From the NCBI GenBank assembly GCA_963971405.1, contig OZ020485.1, positions 47,737,469-47,801,468 on the forward strand: a stretch of 64,000 nt of DNA, in the 5' to 3' direction. Each line of letters starts with the position of its first letter. The stretch's first letter is position 1. This document shows positions 43,303 through 53,639 of the stretch, piece by piece. Source of the stretch: Psococerastis gibbosa (Eukaryota > Arthropoda > Insecta > Psocodea > Psocidae). The notes under the pieces are model-generated. The model was not told where the DNA came from and did not search any database. It was given only the letters and a program-made list of their open reading frames with translations. The translations under genes and the position numbers were made by a program.

Positions 43303-43652
43303 TTGGTCACCCCTGGATTAATCGGTTGATATTTTTTTATTTAATTTACTACGTTAGTTATAAAGATTTGGCACATGGAAGGTACAATACAATACATATA
43401 CAATATCATACGGTATTTGTAATTTTTGGTGTTGTAAATTAACCTAACCTGAAAATTATTATTTATTATTTAATGGAATAACTGGAGGAATGGCAGTACC
43501 AAAAATTAAAAATACCGACAGATAACTTATTGTATATATATATATATATTGTATTGTAACTTCCATAGACCAAATCTTTTTAGCTTGAGTAGTAAATTTA
43601 ATACAAAAGAGAAACTGACTGATTTTTGAGAGATCCAGGGGTGACCAATATA
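43303..43652. mobile_element. Hairpin MITE (about 350 bp)
   Basis: ATTGGTCACCCCTGGATT at the left and the inverted GATCCAGGGGTGACCAAT at the right, with matching inner arms (TTGTAATTTTTGGT and ACCAAAAATTAAAAAT). A third copy of the end, ATCCAGGGGTGACCA, is at about 42809. (TA)n run at 43536-43551. Confidence 0.75.
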
Positions 43653-44907
43653 TACGATCCATATCCTAAAAATGTAATACAAATTATAAGAGGCACCTTT
43701 CCAAAATTTAGAAATGAGAAAACAACAGTAGCTGAAGCGTTAAAAAAAAATACATAAAACGACAGAATTAAATTACATGATTTTACATACAAAGAAAACA
43801 ATTCCGGTTACAAATAAACATGTCCATGGAAATCGAAATACAGGCTTCAAATCCATTTAGAAATCCACGAAAATCTTCATCAAACATGATTTTTGAACAA
43901 ATTCCATCTATTATCATGATCACCAAGTGATGTTTGACTATGGAACACAGAGAAATAACGATTAATACAAAAAGTTACGAATACAATATTGTTTAGATAA
44001 AACACCCCGATTAAGGGCAAATGGAAGCCCCCCATTTCCATTTTTGGCGCAAAGTCACTTTTCTCATGTAATATCAATCGTCGAGCCATAAATGAGGTTC
44101 CATAAACTAGGAAAAAAACATTCTCTAAGTTTTTTGGCACATTATGTTGCAGTCACTTACACAGTTAAGGAACTTGATTTGGAAAGAAAATAACGGTCAC
44201 TGAGGATGCCACGTCGAAGGCGTTCCAAACCTGTGGCCAATTGAGGCACAGCCACATACTATGTATCAAAATGAAGAACCTTTTTTCTACTTTATGAAAT
44301 CTCATTTATGACTCTACTATACTGAAATTTTATGGGAAAATTAGTTTATTTGCTGTTAATTGGTTTTTGTCCAAATTTCACAAGAAACAAGTGTCGTAAA
44401 GCCTAGAAGACGAGAGATGACGTTCATCTAAGAAATGTACGTTATCTCTACATTTTGAAACAAATATTATGTGTCAGTCAATAATACAGCTAGGCTACAG
44501 GTTTGAAGAAATTCGCAACATGTCGGTATTTCCACTTCTTCCACAAATATGGCCAAATGGTATTATGTAGTGAAGGCCATATGCTATAAAATGTTTCACA
44601 AAAACAGAGGAATAATTCTTTTAAGGCTGGCCGTCTTACAGATGACAGTTGATACAAAAAACATCTCATACCAAACATCTGATACAAAAAACTGATAGGG
44701 GGTCTCCGATAAAAGCCTGATTTATAGAAAACTAAACTTAATCTTAGCCGTAACCTTAACCGAAAGTGTAGCCGTAAGAAAGTTAACAACTGGACTAATT
44801 TTATTTGTTACGGATATAGGGTGTACGGCCACGTTCGACTTGAATGCTTCCTAAGCTACTAGATGTAGTGTTAAGTTTTTGGTTGAGATAAGGTTATCGA
44901 TAAGGTT
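43653..44907. other. Gene-family 3' flank of gene 5; no gene seen
   Basis: Aligns in pieces with 2100-2840 and 24290-24490 (TGTTTGACTATGGAACACAG, CCACTTCTTCCACAAATATG). The frames 43880-44140 and 44490-44789 belong to this flank; the first carries a peptide-like stretch (LILHEKSDFAPKME) that recurs in other flanks. Confidence 0.5.
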
Positions 44908-45069
44908 CAAGGTCGTAGCCTGAGGGGGGGGGGGTCCGGACCCCTCCCGAAATAGTTGCAGTGTACACTAGATAGAATGGAGTTTTAAATTATATTTTGA
45001 GGTTACCTCACCTCCGGTTACGTCAGATGGACCCCCCCCCCCGAAAAAAAAATTCTGGCCACGGCCTTG
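44908..45069. mobile_element. hAT-like MITE, CAAG-end family (162 bp)
   Basis: CAAGGTCGTAGCCTGAGG to GGCCACGGCCTTG, flanked by identical ATAAGGTT (44900-44907 and 45070-45077). Confidence 0.9.
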
Positions 45070-45204
45070 ATAAGGTTTCTAAATCAGGCCTAAAACATAA
45101 AGTCATGAATACAGTATATTGTTTAAAATATGTTTTGTCAAGATTTAAGATCCAGTCATCCAGCAATTAAACGTCCATTAAAAAAAACACAGGTCAGACA
45201 TATT

Positions 45205-45366
45205 TTGGCAAACTTTAGGCGCCCCAGTAAGGTTGCTGTTTGTAATTTCCTTAGGTGACTCCATCCACCTCAATGTAACTTAGCAGAGTCCCCACCATTT
45301 CAGAGCCACTTTGCCCTGATTGCTTTCAGCAGCATCATGGGCAGATATTTTGTATTGAGAGCCACA
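45205..45366 (-). pseudogene. Remnant of family tail with one decapeptide unit, downstream of gene 5
   Basis: On the minus strand, in a frame different from gene 5, the stretch reads GSQYKISAHDAAESNQGKVA. Its middle, KISAHDAAES, aligns with the KSPHDAAKLD unit of copy 3 and its start with GSQHQ. The rest aligns with the end of copy 3. It abuts the stop codon of gene 5, so the ancestral protein probably read into it. Confidence 0.65.
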
Positions 45367-45367
45367 T

Positions 45368-46462
45368 TTATTTTTCTTCCGAAGTGATTTGTGACATTAA
45401 TTTTTTAATTAAAGGAATATCATTAGAACGCACATAACGAACCCCGTAAGGGGCAGGAAGATTTTTCTGAAAATCATTTAGAGCCGACCATTTGTTATAC
45501 CTATCAGTCAACAATTGTATCTCCTTTGCAACGTCTTGTGGGGGGTTTGGACGGGCTGGCATGTAGCAATTGTGAACAAAATCAGTAGCGTCATGGAACA
45601 GCTTGTACACCCAAGCAGATTCGACTTGACAGCGTTCGATAATGCTCTGAATAAGCGTATCATTTTGCATGGGCTCCAAACAACCACGAACGATAGCGTT
45701 CTTGAATTGCCGGGATTCGAAGCCAACTTCGGACAACTTTTCCAAAGCTTCTTCAGAAAAAAATTGCACTATTTTGACGTCAGACGGCCATCCCGCATTA
45801 TTTCTTAACTCGTCCATGATACATGATTGCTCATTGTCGTCAACAGATCCTGTAAAGAAACAGGACGTTGCTATGTAACGGTTAAAAAGAAGAGATTCCT
45901 CGTTAAAATAAGACTCGGGATATGTGTAATTGGATGGGTAATTAGTTAGTCTGGCTTCTTTCACAGCTGACAAAAATTCGAACATCATTTCTGGCAGCTC
46001 CTTACTCTTGCCCGTCATGTACCACAGCGAAATAAGTATACCATAACCTAGTTTTTCGATTAGGTCTGGCCGAATGTCGGTAGTTCCTTCCTCAAACGAA
46101 CTTCTTAGGAATCCATAGGCGCTCTCCACATTGCCCGGAATCCGAAGAAGCAACGTCATATTATATTCCGGGCAAATTGACGCAATTTTACATTTTTTCA
46201 GGTTTTCCCGGATCTGTATGATACTGGGACCAAGGGTGTAATTAGCACTCTCGCACGCCTGGATCAAGCTCAGCACCTCTTGGCAAGTTTTCCTTCTAAT
46301 TTTAAATGTTTCCTCAGTGTCTTTTTTAACTTTCCAAAAACCACTATATTTGCAGTTTGACCCAATATGGATAATGAATTTTTGCAGGTTATCTGTTTCT
46401 TTAAATTTTGAATCCACTATTATCACATTTTCACCCAGTATTTGTTCTGCTGAGACCGCCAT
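45368..46462 (-). CDS. Gene family copy 5, unknown function (364 aa)
   Basis: The function is not recognised. It is the most diverged intact member: MAVSAEQILGENVIIVDSKF at the start, then KFIIHIGSNCKYSGFWKV, LRIPGNVESAYGFLRSSFEE, LGYGILISLWYMTGKSKELP, NYPSNYTYPESYFNEESLLF, AGWPSDVKIVQFFSEEALEK and GCLEPMQNDTLIQSIIERC. Unlike copies 1 and 2 it keeps the C-terminal block of about 80 residues (RYNKWSALNDFQKNLPAPYG). It ends TSEEK, where copy 3 begins its acidic linker. A candidate leader acceptor (CTTTTCAG, AG at about 46487) precedes the ATG. No signal peptide, no membrane span. It is probably close to the ancestral domain plan. Confidence 0.83.
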   Translation of the reverse strand: MAVSAEQILGENVIIVDSKFKETDNLQKFIIHIGSNCKYSGFWKVKKDTEETFKIRRKTCQEVLSLIQACESANYTLGPSIIQIRENLKKCKIASICPEYNMTLLLRIPGNVESAYGFLRSSFEEGTTDIRPDLIEKLGYGILISLWYMTGKSKELPEMMFEFLSAVKEARLTNYPSNYTYPESYFNEESLLFNRYIATSCFFTGSVDDNEQSCIMDELRNNAGWPSDVKIVQFFSEEALEKLSEVGFESRQFKNAIVRGCLEPMQNDTLIQSIIERCQVESAWVYKLFHDATDFVHNCYMPARPNPPQDVAKEIQLLTDRYNKWSALNDFQKNLPAPYGVRYVRSNDIPLIKKLMSQITSEEK

Positions 46463-46485
46463 GGCTTATTACAATCTAGAGTCTG

Positions 46486-46498
46486 CTGAAAAGCTGTG
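46486..46498 (-). promoter_or_regulatory. Candidate 3' splice site in the 5' leader of gene 5
   Basis: The minus strand reads TCACAGCTTTTCAG then CAGACTC, matching the position in genes 1, 2 and 3. Confidence 0.5.
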
Positions 46499-46517
46499 AA
46501 CATATGAAGATACCATA

Positions 46518-48015
46518 TAGCCCAGGGTAGATCCCCTGAAAAACTGTGGAAAAAAACATCAAATTATAGTAGAATGAAACCTATTGGAAATGGAAGAGAA
46601 TATGACAGGAATTAAAGGAAAAATAAATTATGGGTGATCTGAGTTCGGGAAGTAGGAAGTCTTTAGGGGTGAAATGCGGTACATCTTCATTTCCGGCAAA
46701 ACTACAAGTCCTATGGAAAAACGTCAATTAGCAAATAGGTAGGTAAAAAGAAGATCTACAAATTTTTTTATTACACTTTTGTAACGTAACCTCAAATTTT
46801 GTGAGAAAAAAGCCAAAAACCAAAGTTTTGGGTTTTTATTTTTAACTTATTATTACAAAAAAAATTATTTTCAACGTGAAATTTGGTGAAAACTTACCTT
46901 TTTATGTTCTAAATACACTGTAATTTTTTTGATTTAAAATGTTAATTTTTTTCACCTAATTTTGACTATATATGGAGAAAGCACCCTAATTTTTAATTTA
47001 AAAATCTCACGTCAGAATATAGATTTTTTTTTAAATCTTTTTGTTCGTTGAAACCTCTACTTTCCGATGGTGTAAATAACAATATACACTACTGTGAAAA
47101 AGTTTCTTAAAAAATGCAAAAAAACAAATCGAATAAAAATGATGTCTTTAATATTTAAAATATAGTCCTGTCAATTTAGTCATCCAAAATTACAATTATT
47201 CGAACCTAATATTGTACTAAAATATCATTCGATTTTACTTCTTTTGGGGTAATGTAACGTTAAACATACAAGTATTTAAGAACGAAAATATTACTATTTC
47301 AATTTTAGAGCTGATTGACAAAGATATAAATTTAGGGTTTAGATAAAACTAAATTGACCGTACTATATTTTAAATATTAAAGACATCATTTTTCAATTTG
47401 GTTTCTTGCATTTTTTAAGAAAAATTTTCACTGTAGTGTGTATTGTTTTTTACACCATCGGAAAGTAGAGGTTTAAAATAACAAAAAGCCAATCTAATTT
47501 TGTAAAAAAATCGACATTTTGTCTTGAGGTTTTTCTATTGAAAATTAGGGTGCTATCTCCATATACAGTCAAAGTTAGGGTTAAAAAAAAACAATATTTT
47601 CAATCAAAGAAATTACAGTATATTTACAACATTAAAAGCACCAAATTTCACGTAAAAAAATTCTTTTTTGTAAAAGTCCAAAATAAAAAACCTAAACCTT
47701 GGTTTTTGGCATTTTTCTCACAAAATTTGAGGTTACGTTAAAAAAGTGTAATCACTTAAGTTGTACATCTTCTTATATTACCTACCTTCTTGCTATTTGA
47801 CGTTTTTCCATAAGACTTGTAGTTTTGCCGGAAATGAAGATGTACCGTATTTCACCCTTATAAACACCCTACCTACGTACTTCCCAAACTCAGATCGCCC
47901 TAAATTTATTTTTCCTTTAATTTCTGTCATATTATCTTCCACTTCGAATCGGTTTCATTCTACTATAATTAGATGGTTTTTTTTTCACAATTTTTCAGGG
48001 GTTCTACCCTGTGCT
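46518..48015. mobile_element. Foldback DNA element, 1.5 kb, arms about 660 bp
   Basis: Left end CCCAGGGTAGATCCCCTGAA, right end TTCAGGGGTTCTACCCTG. The arms mirror each other through TTTCCGGCAAAACTACAAGT, TTGTGAGAAAAAAGCC, CTTTCCGATGGTGTAAA and AATATTTAAAATATAGT. A loop of about 165 bp lies at 47180-47345. No transposase. It is inserted just 5' of gene 5. An end fragment lies at 37000-37196. Confidence 0.9.
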
Positions 48016-48323
48016 ACTACAAATAATTTCTTGAATATTCCTTCAGTGAGCTCAATAATTAAATTTCACTGCTTTGTTTATAATTTTTCATTGGATTCCC
48101 ACGACACTTTTATAACCCCTTAATTATTGTACTACATTTGCCATATTTTGCGACCCATACGTTTTCACCATATTATAAGCCTAACTTGTCTAACTTTACT
48201 GTAACAAAATAATCAACGTTAAGCAGCACATGGGTCAAAGCCAATGATATACTGTAAATTGTTATAACTTGTATTTTTTTGTGTTGGTAATAAAAAAATT
48301 GAATAATGAATAAATTAATAATT
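48016..48323. other. Spacer; no gene seen
   Basis: AT-rich sequence with no supported feature. Confidence 0.4.
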
Positions 48324-48412
48324 GCACCGAGTTGCGACACGTCTCCGATCGCATGATGCGTAGAGACTCGCGCGAGTATACAGCACGTACCACCTTGCCA
48401 CCGAGGCCGATG
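48324..48412 (-). repeat. tRNA-like SINE-B fragment
   Basis: ACCGAGTTGCGACACGTCTC to GTACCACCTTGCCACCGAGG. Confidence 0.5.
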
Positions 48413-48888
48413 TTCCTCTTAATTGTTAGATTTAGTATGTGTCTTTGTATCAAATTAGCTACAGTTTTGGAACTGACTTACATCCTCAGTGACTGTTATT
48501 TTTAACAAATGAAGTTCCATGTCTGTGGCCGATAGGTGTATGTGACGGCACCATTATGTACATCAAAGCGTAGAGGAACATGTTTTCCAGTTTATGACAC
48601 CGTATTTATCGCTCTGCAATTGATATTTCATGAAAAATTTGACTTTGTGAGAAAACGGAAAATGCAGGGCACCATTGGTACAGAGGTCATCAGACCCACA
48701 ACAATGCATTTTTTGTTCAAATACCAATTTCATATGAAATATGATGATAAACATACATAATAGAGATATAAAGGAGATGCCATAAATAAGAAGAAATGTT
48801 CCATTACTAACAGTATTTAGCTACAGTAAAGTTGTGAGTCGAGAAAAATTGTGCTTTTGTCGGCCACATATGGCATAGACCAGGGGTT
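48413..48888. other. Inverted gene-family flank; no gene seen
   Basis: CATCCTCAGTGACTGTTATTTT (about 48481) is the reverse of 44180-44210. The open frame 48536-48760 contains LIFHEKFDF, related to the stretch noted at 43880-44140. Divergence suggests non-coding repeats. Confidence 0.45.
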
Positions 48889-49257
48889 CCCAAACTGTGG
48901 TCCACGGACTAAAGTAAGAAATAAGAAAATAGTACAACTGAGATATGCATCCGATTGACCTCTTCAGTCACCCCTGTAGGTTAGTACCCGTTTTGAGTTA
49001 CGACACGTCTCCGATCGCATGGCGTATAAAGACTCACACAAGTGCAAGCACGTTGCCACCTGGCCATCGAAGTCGATATAATAAGTCTTGGCACTGAACT
49101 ACTACAATATATACAATCTAACCGATACCAGTCCTAAACATTTAATCAAATATTAGCATGAAATTGTAGGCACAAATAGAATAAATAAATAAAATTGACT
49201 TTGACGATTTTCCTGTCGCAGCTATGGTGGCCCACGGACAAAAAGGTTGGGAACCCC
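48889..49257. mobile_element. hAT-like element, CAGGGGTTCCCAAAC ends, carrying a SINE-B
   Basis: CAGGGGTTCCCAAACTGTGG to AAGGTTGGGAACCCCT, the widespread hAT terminal sequence. A SINE-B copy (about 48945-49080) lies inside. No clear 8-bp duplication. Confidence 0.75.
48945..49080 (-). repeat. tRNA-like SINE-B inside a hAT-like element
   Basis: GATATGCATCCGATTGACCTC to GTTGCCACCTGGCCATCGAAG. Confidence 0.5.
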
Positions 49258-49922
49258 TATTAAAATGAAGAGGAATATTTATTCTACTTTATAACACCTT
49301 TACGATTATTATTTCATATGAAATTTGTGCAAAAAAGGACAGAGTGGGGTATCTGATTCGCTCTTAATTCATTAAGCTATACTAAAATATATAGCGTTTG
49401 CTTATACAGCAAGCACTGGATGGTAATAATAATATAGTTTTTTATTTTGGGTTGAAGGTTAATTTGGTCTTAAAATTTATGGTTACCGATTAAACCTCAA
49501 AACGCAAAATAAAATTTCGAGGTCACAGAAAACTGTTCAACACACACTGAAAACTGCGACTTGAATGCTTCCGAACGATTTGTCCAGCTCTGAACAAGAC
49601 GAAACTTGTATCGTCTATGAGTCTGCTCACATTTACAAGAAGCCAGCTGATTCAACATGTAATTTTGAGGAAAATGTGCTCAAAGGAAAAGGGCTATGCA
49701 CCAGAAATAATGACGTCATGTCCATCACTCGAAGGGGAAGAACAAGAGTTCTATATAGGAGAGATGGGACTTTCGCTTCCCGCCTAAACTTTATTTTTTA
49801 ATTTCTGGGTTCCGTTGAAAAGACATAGCAGTGGACGTCAGGATTAGCGTTCAAATGGAGTCATGCCATCTCGTTTTTCCTTCACTAGGAATCATGTTAC
49901 GTCATCTCTACATACATATAAT
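49258..49922. other. Gene-family flank remnant; no gene seen
   Basis: TCTGATTCGCTCTTAATTCATTA and GAATGCTTCCGAACGATTTG parallel 6650-6900 and 20180-20420 (upstream ends of the duplicons). The frame 49565-49801 begins inside that homology and is not supported. TATAGGAGAGATGGGAC at 49753 matches the MITE end at 62468. Confidence 0.5.
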
Positions 49923-50131
49923 ATAAATAAATAAATATTGACCTTCTGTTCTATTACTAAGCCAACCTAGCGGAGTTAGGGCTACTCACGTACACTCAAC
50001 TAGGAAGACCCGGGACCGCCAGCTTTACATGCTCTCCAATGCATGGCCAGAAAGTGTAGCAAGTGTGGGATTCGAACCAACAACATTTCGGGAGAAAGTC
50101 GGAGTCTGTAACACTGCTCTACATATATCCT
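49923..50131 (-). mobile_element. tRNA-derived SINE-A, nearly full length
   Basis: On the minus strand: ATGTAGAGCAGTGTTACAG, box B GGTTCGAATCC, body with TGGCCATGCATTGGAGAGCA, and a tail with TATTTATTTATT. Confidence 0.85.
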
Positions 50132-50286
50132 GTTCACACACTAGTTGCCACTCCGTCGCATTTTTTTTTTTTTAATTGTTACGTCCATTTATAAAATATG
50201 AGGAACAGGGATAGACTGGTAGTTGATAGTGGAAGGATAGAGGCAACAGCTAAAGCACCGACCCATCTGGGTTCTAGAGAACATAA

Positions 50287-50676
50287 GGCACCCATTCCGC
50301 CGACCGGCTAGGGCTATTTACAAAAACAGTGACGTGGTAGCAGACATACAAGACTTAGGCGGCGTTTCCAGCGACCTCGCATTGCAGAATTGACGGAAAT
50401 GTTTATTTTCCTCTATGCCATATAGTTAAAATTGATCAATGATCATACAGTAAAATAACAAACAAACAAACAAACTAAAATTAAAAAATGGCGTCATGGG
50501 ATATGTTAAGTACAAACATTTTAATAGATTTCTATAAAAAGAAAAATTCTAATTTCCGTCAATGTCATTTGCATTCTGCAATGCGAGGTCGGTGGAAACG
50601 CCACCGAAGTCTTGAATGTCTGCTACCACGTCACCGTTTTTGTAAATAGCCCTAGCCGGTCGGTGGAATGGGCGCC
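50287..50676. mobile_element. Nested pair of hairpin MITEs (390 bp)
   Basis: Outer: GGCACCCATTCCGCCGACC to GGTCGGTGGAATGGGCGCC, left flank TAA. Inner hairpin at about 50358-50605 (GGCGGCGTTTCCAGCGACC to GGTGGAAACGCCACC), sitting in the loop of the outer one. The inner core matches 17885-18371. Confidence 0.85.
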
Positions 50677-50989
50677 TATAACAAGCTTCCTCTAGAAATG
50701 GTGAGCTTATGCCCTTGTAGTATAAATAAATTAATATTGAGTTGTGATATCGATGCTGGTAAGAAGTGTAGGCCAATGACAGTGGTACGCCTCAGACTCT
50801 CCCTGGCTCCTGAGTCCTGAATTATACGACACCCTATCTCATAATTCCTTTAAATGTATTCACTAAAAAAATTCTAATCTATTCTAATTCCCAAGAATTC
50901 ATGGAGACTGTCCTGGGCAGTCTCTAGGGCCATTGTTAGGTTATTCAATTGTTTTGTGTTTCATAATTAATTATTTTGTGTTTGCCTAA
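50677..50989. other. Spacer between two nested MITEs; no gene seen
   Basis: No feature supported. Confidence 0.4.
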
Positions 50990-51382
50990 GCGCGGTTTCC
51001 ACCGACCCGCTAGTGCTAAATACAAATACTGTGACGTGGTAACATACATTCAACACTTAGGCCGGGTTTCCACCGACCTCGCATTGCAGAATGCAAATGA
51101 CATTGACGGAAATTTGAATTTTTCTTTTTATAGAAATCTATTAAAATGTTTGTACTTAACATATCCCATGAAGCCATTTTTTAATTTTAGTTTGTTTGTT
51201 TGTGATTTTACTGTATGATCATTGATCAATTTTAACTATGGCATAGAGGAAAACAAGCATTTCCGTCAATGTCATTTGCATTCTGCAATGCGAGGTCGGT
51301 GGAAACCCCGCCTAAGTCTTGAATGTCTGCTACCACGTCACCGTATTTGTATTTAGCACTAGCAGTTCGGTGGAAACCGCGC
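50990..51382. mobile_element. Second copy of the nested hairpin MITE pair (393 bp)
   Basis: Outer: GCGCGGTTTCCACCGACCC to GTTCGGTGGAAACCGCGC. Inner at 51060-51312 (GGCCGGGTTTCCACCGACCTC to GGTGGAAACCCCGCC), bounded by TTA and TAA. Same nesting plan as 50287-50676, so the composite moved or was duplicated as a unit. Confidence 0.85.
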
Positions 51383-52164
51383 CTTATGACGAGGTCGAGC
51401 TGCATCCATGGACAACAGTGGATATGAAGCCATTGTGTTGTCTTTATTAAAATAAGATAACGGACATTTATACTTTACAAACACAAATACATTGTCAATG
51501 CAGTTGGTAACAATACAATGCACAATACAAATATTATAGTCCCTGACCAGCCAGAGCCGACCGTGTCACAAATTGCAATAGATGGCAAATAATGAAATAA
51601 AAATCGAGAGAGTATTGTTCAAATGGGGGGGGGGGCACTCAAACCATCCAGTTCCTCTGATCGTACTCAATCAGGCTTATAGAGAGGCACGTCAATAAAT
51701 CTGTCTGCCCTTCAAATACGTTCCAAAACAGGCTGTATCCAACCTGCCTCACTGCTAATATGGCAACTTATCATATAAACGGTGTTCAAGTAACCGAGTC
51801 ACTAGACTTGTTCAGCCGACATCTAGGTACACGAAACCCTAGCATATATTAACAAAAGTCAACTCATACATTTTAAGTAAAGTGCTTATACTGAAAATAT
51901 CTTAAATACATTAAATTCCTTTTAATTAATAGAAGACCATGAGTTACCTATTGAAGTAAGAAATGGGTGTATTGTACGGTATTTGTAGTAGAGATCATTG
52001 ACAGGATTCAGGATTTTGGCTTTTACATTAAGGCCTAGTACACTAGATTCTTCCAGTCCCGATTTAGAGAAGTAAAAGTAAATTCGTGTCGGGGTGGTAC
52101 TACCCGTGGTACAGGAGTTTTCAGGTTGCATCAACAGCCTCCTGTTTAACCTATCGATAGTCAG
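51383..52164. other. Spacer; no gene seen
   Basis: A G run at 51626-51634. Short open frames without motifs. No gene supported. Confidence 0.4.
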
Positions 52165-52322
52165 GGAGGACTGCCGGGACCGCCGGCTTTACATGCCCTC
52201 CGAAGCATGGTAGTCAGAAGAAAAATAATTGTACCACTAGAAAATTTTGGCATTCGGGTGGGACTCGAACCAGTCACCTTCTGGATGATAGTCCGAGTCG
52301 TTACCTCTACGCCATTCTTTAG
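52165..52322 (-). mobile_element. tRNA-derived SINE (SINE-C, related body)
   Basis: On the minus strand ATGGCGTAGAGGTAACGAC (box A) and GGTTCGAGTCCCACC (box B), then a body with CCATGCTTCGGAGGGCATGT as in SINE-A. The head is a different tRNA type, so two heads share one body. Confidence 0.75.
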
Positions 52323-53639
52323 AGAAGTATTTTCCATTGTAGCAAGGGGTAGCCAGATTATGGAAATCATCTACTACAAAATTATCTTATTATTATTATA
52401 ATTTATTTATAAATTAATATTTATTTATTTTTATTTTATTATATTTATTTTTTATAATTTCTAAATTATATATTAACTTATCGCTACAAAATGAGGAAGA
52501 ATAACGAAGTCAAACAGTCAAACAACATAGCCTACCTTGATGGTTGAATTACATCTTACAGTTCTCGGCCAAGACTCCTATATCCACCCTAAAACAAACA
52601 CGCACATTTTTACAGTATATGCTTCTGTAATTAAATATTATACCGAAATATTATAGGCCAAGCACCGGGTATTTTTTTTTTTTTTTTTTTTTTTTGAAAC
52701 GTTCGGGATCGGGGTTTTTTTGGAATATGTTCAGGGGTGTCCCCTGAATGTAAATCCAAGTTGGCGTCATGGGGGGTGGGGAGCTTCAGCCGCCATCTTG
52801 AAAACGTTTTATTGAATATCTCACCTACCGCGCATCGTGCGATAAAAACAGTGGAGATAATTTTTTTAGATAATAATGTTTGCCATCTTTTTTATTTGAA
52901 ACTTTTTTCTGTAAAATGCATAATGTTTTATTTGTAGCGCTTCAAACTTTTTACCATATGGTTTTTGCTAAATATTTAGTTAATGGTGGTAACTCATTTG
53001 TAGAACATAAAATTACCTATAACTTTTATTCGAAACTTTTTCAGTAGCATTTACAGTTTAGGAGCTGCAGCTTGGTAAAACTTGCACCTCGTACATTATT
53101 TTGCTTTCACTCGACATTTACAGCGTTATAGCTCATAAGCTATATAAATGCTACGGGAAAAAGTTTCCGGTGAAGTGAAGCCCTCTCTTACACTCAACTA
53201 GGAAGACCCATGGGTGTCCCTTAATGTACATCCAAGTGGGCGTCAGGGGGGTTGCTTCAGCCGCCATCTTGAAAAACACGTTTTTTTTTTTAATATCTCG
53301 CGAACCGAAACTTTTTCCCGTAGCATTTATAAATAATATAAAATAAATAAATAAGGAATTTTTATTGTTTCTATTACTTTATATTGTAGTTTATGAGCTA
53401 TAACGCTGTAGATGTAAGGTGACCAGATTCTGAGAACTTCAAACGCACACATGGGGGTTCGATTGTATCTAGTGGATTCATTAGAGGTTATGGTGTTACT
53501 CGTAAATGTGATAGCATATACGCACATCAAACGGCAATTTATTGGATGATTTAGCTTCAGTGCGAACACAGGTTTTAACTTTTGCGGAAATGCGGACTAA
53601 AATGCAAATGCAATGACATCATTACGACGGGTTAAAAAG

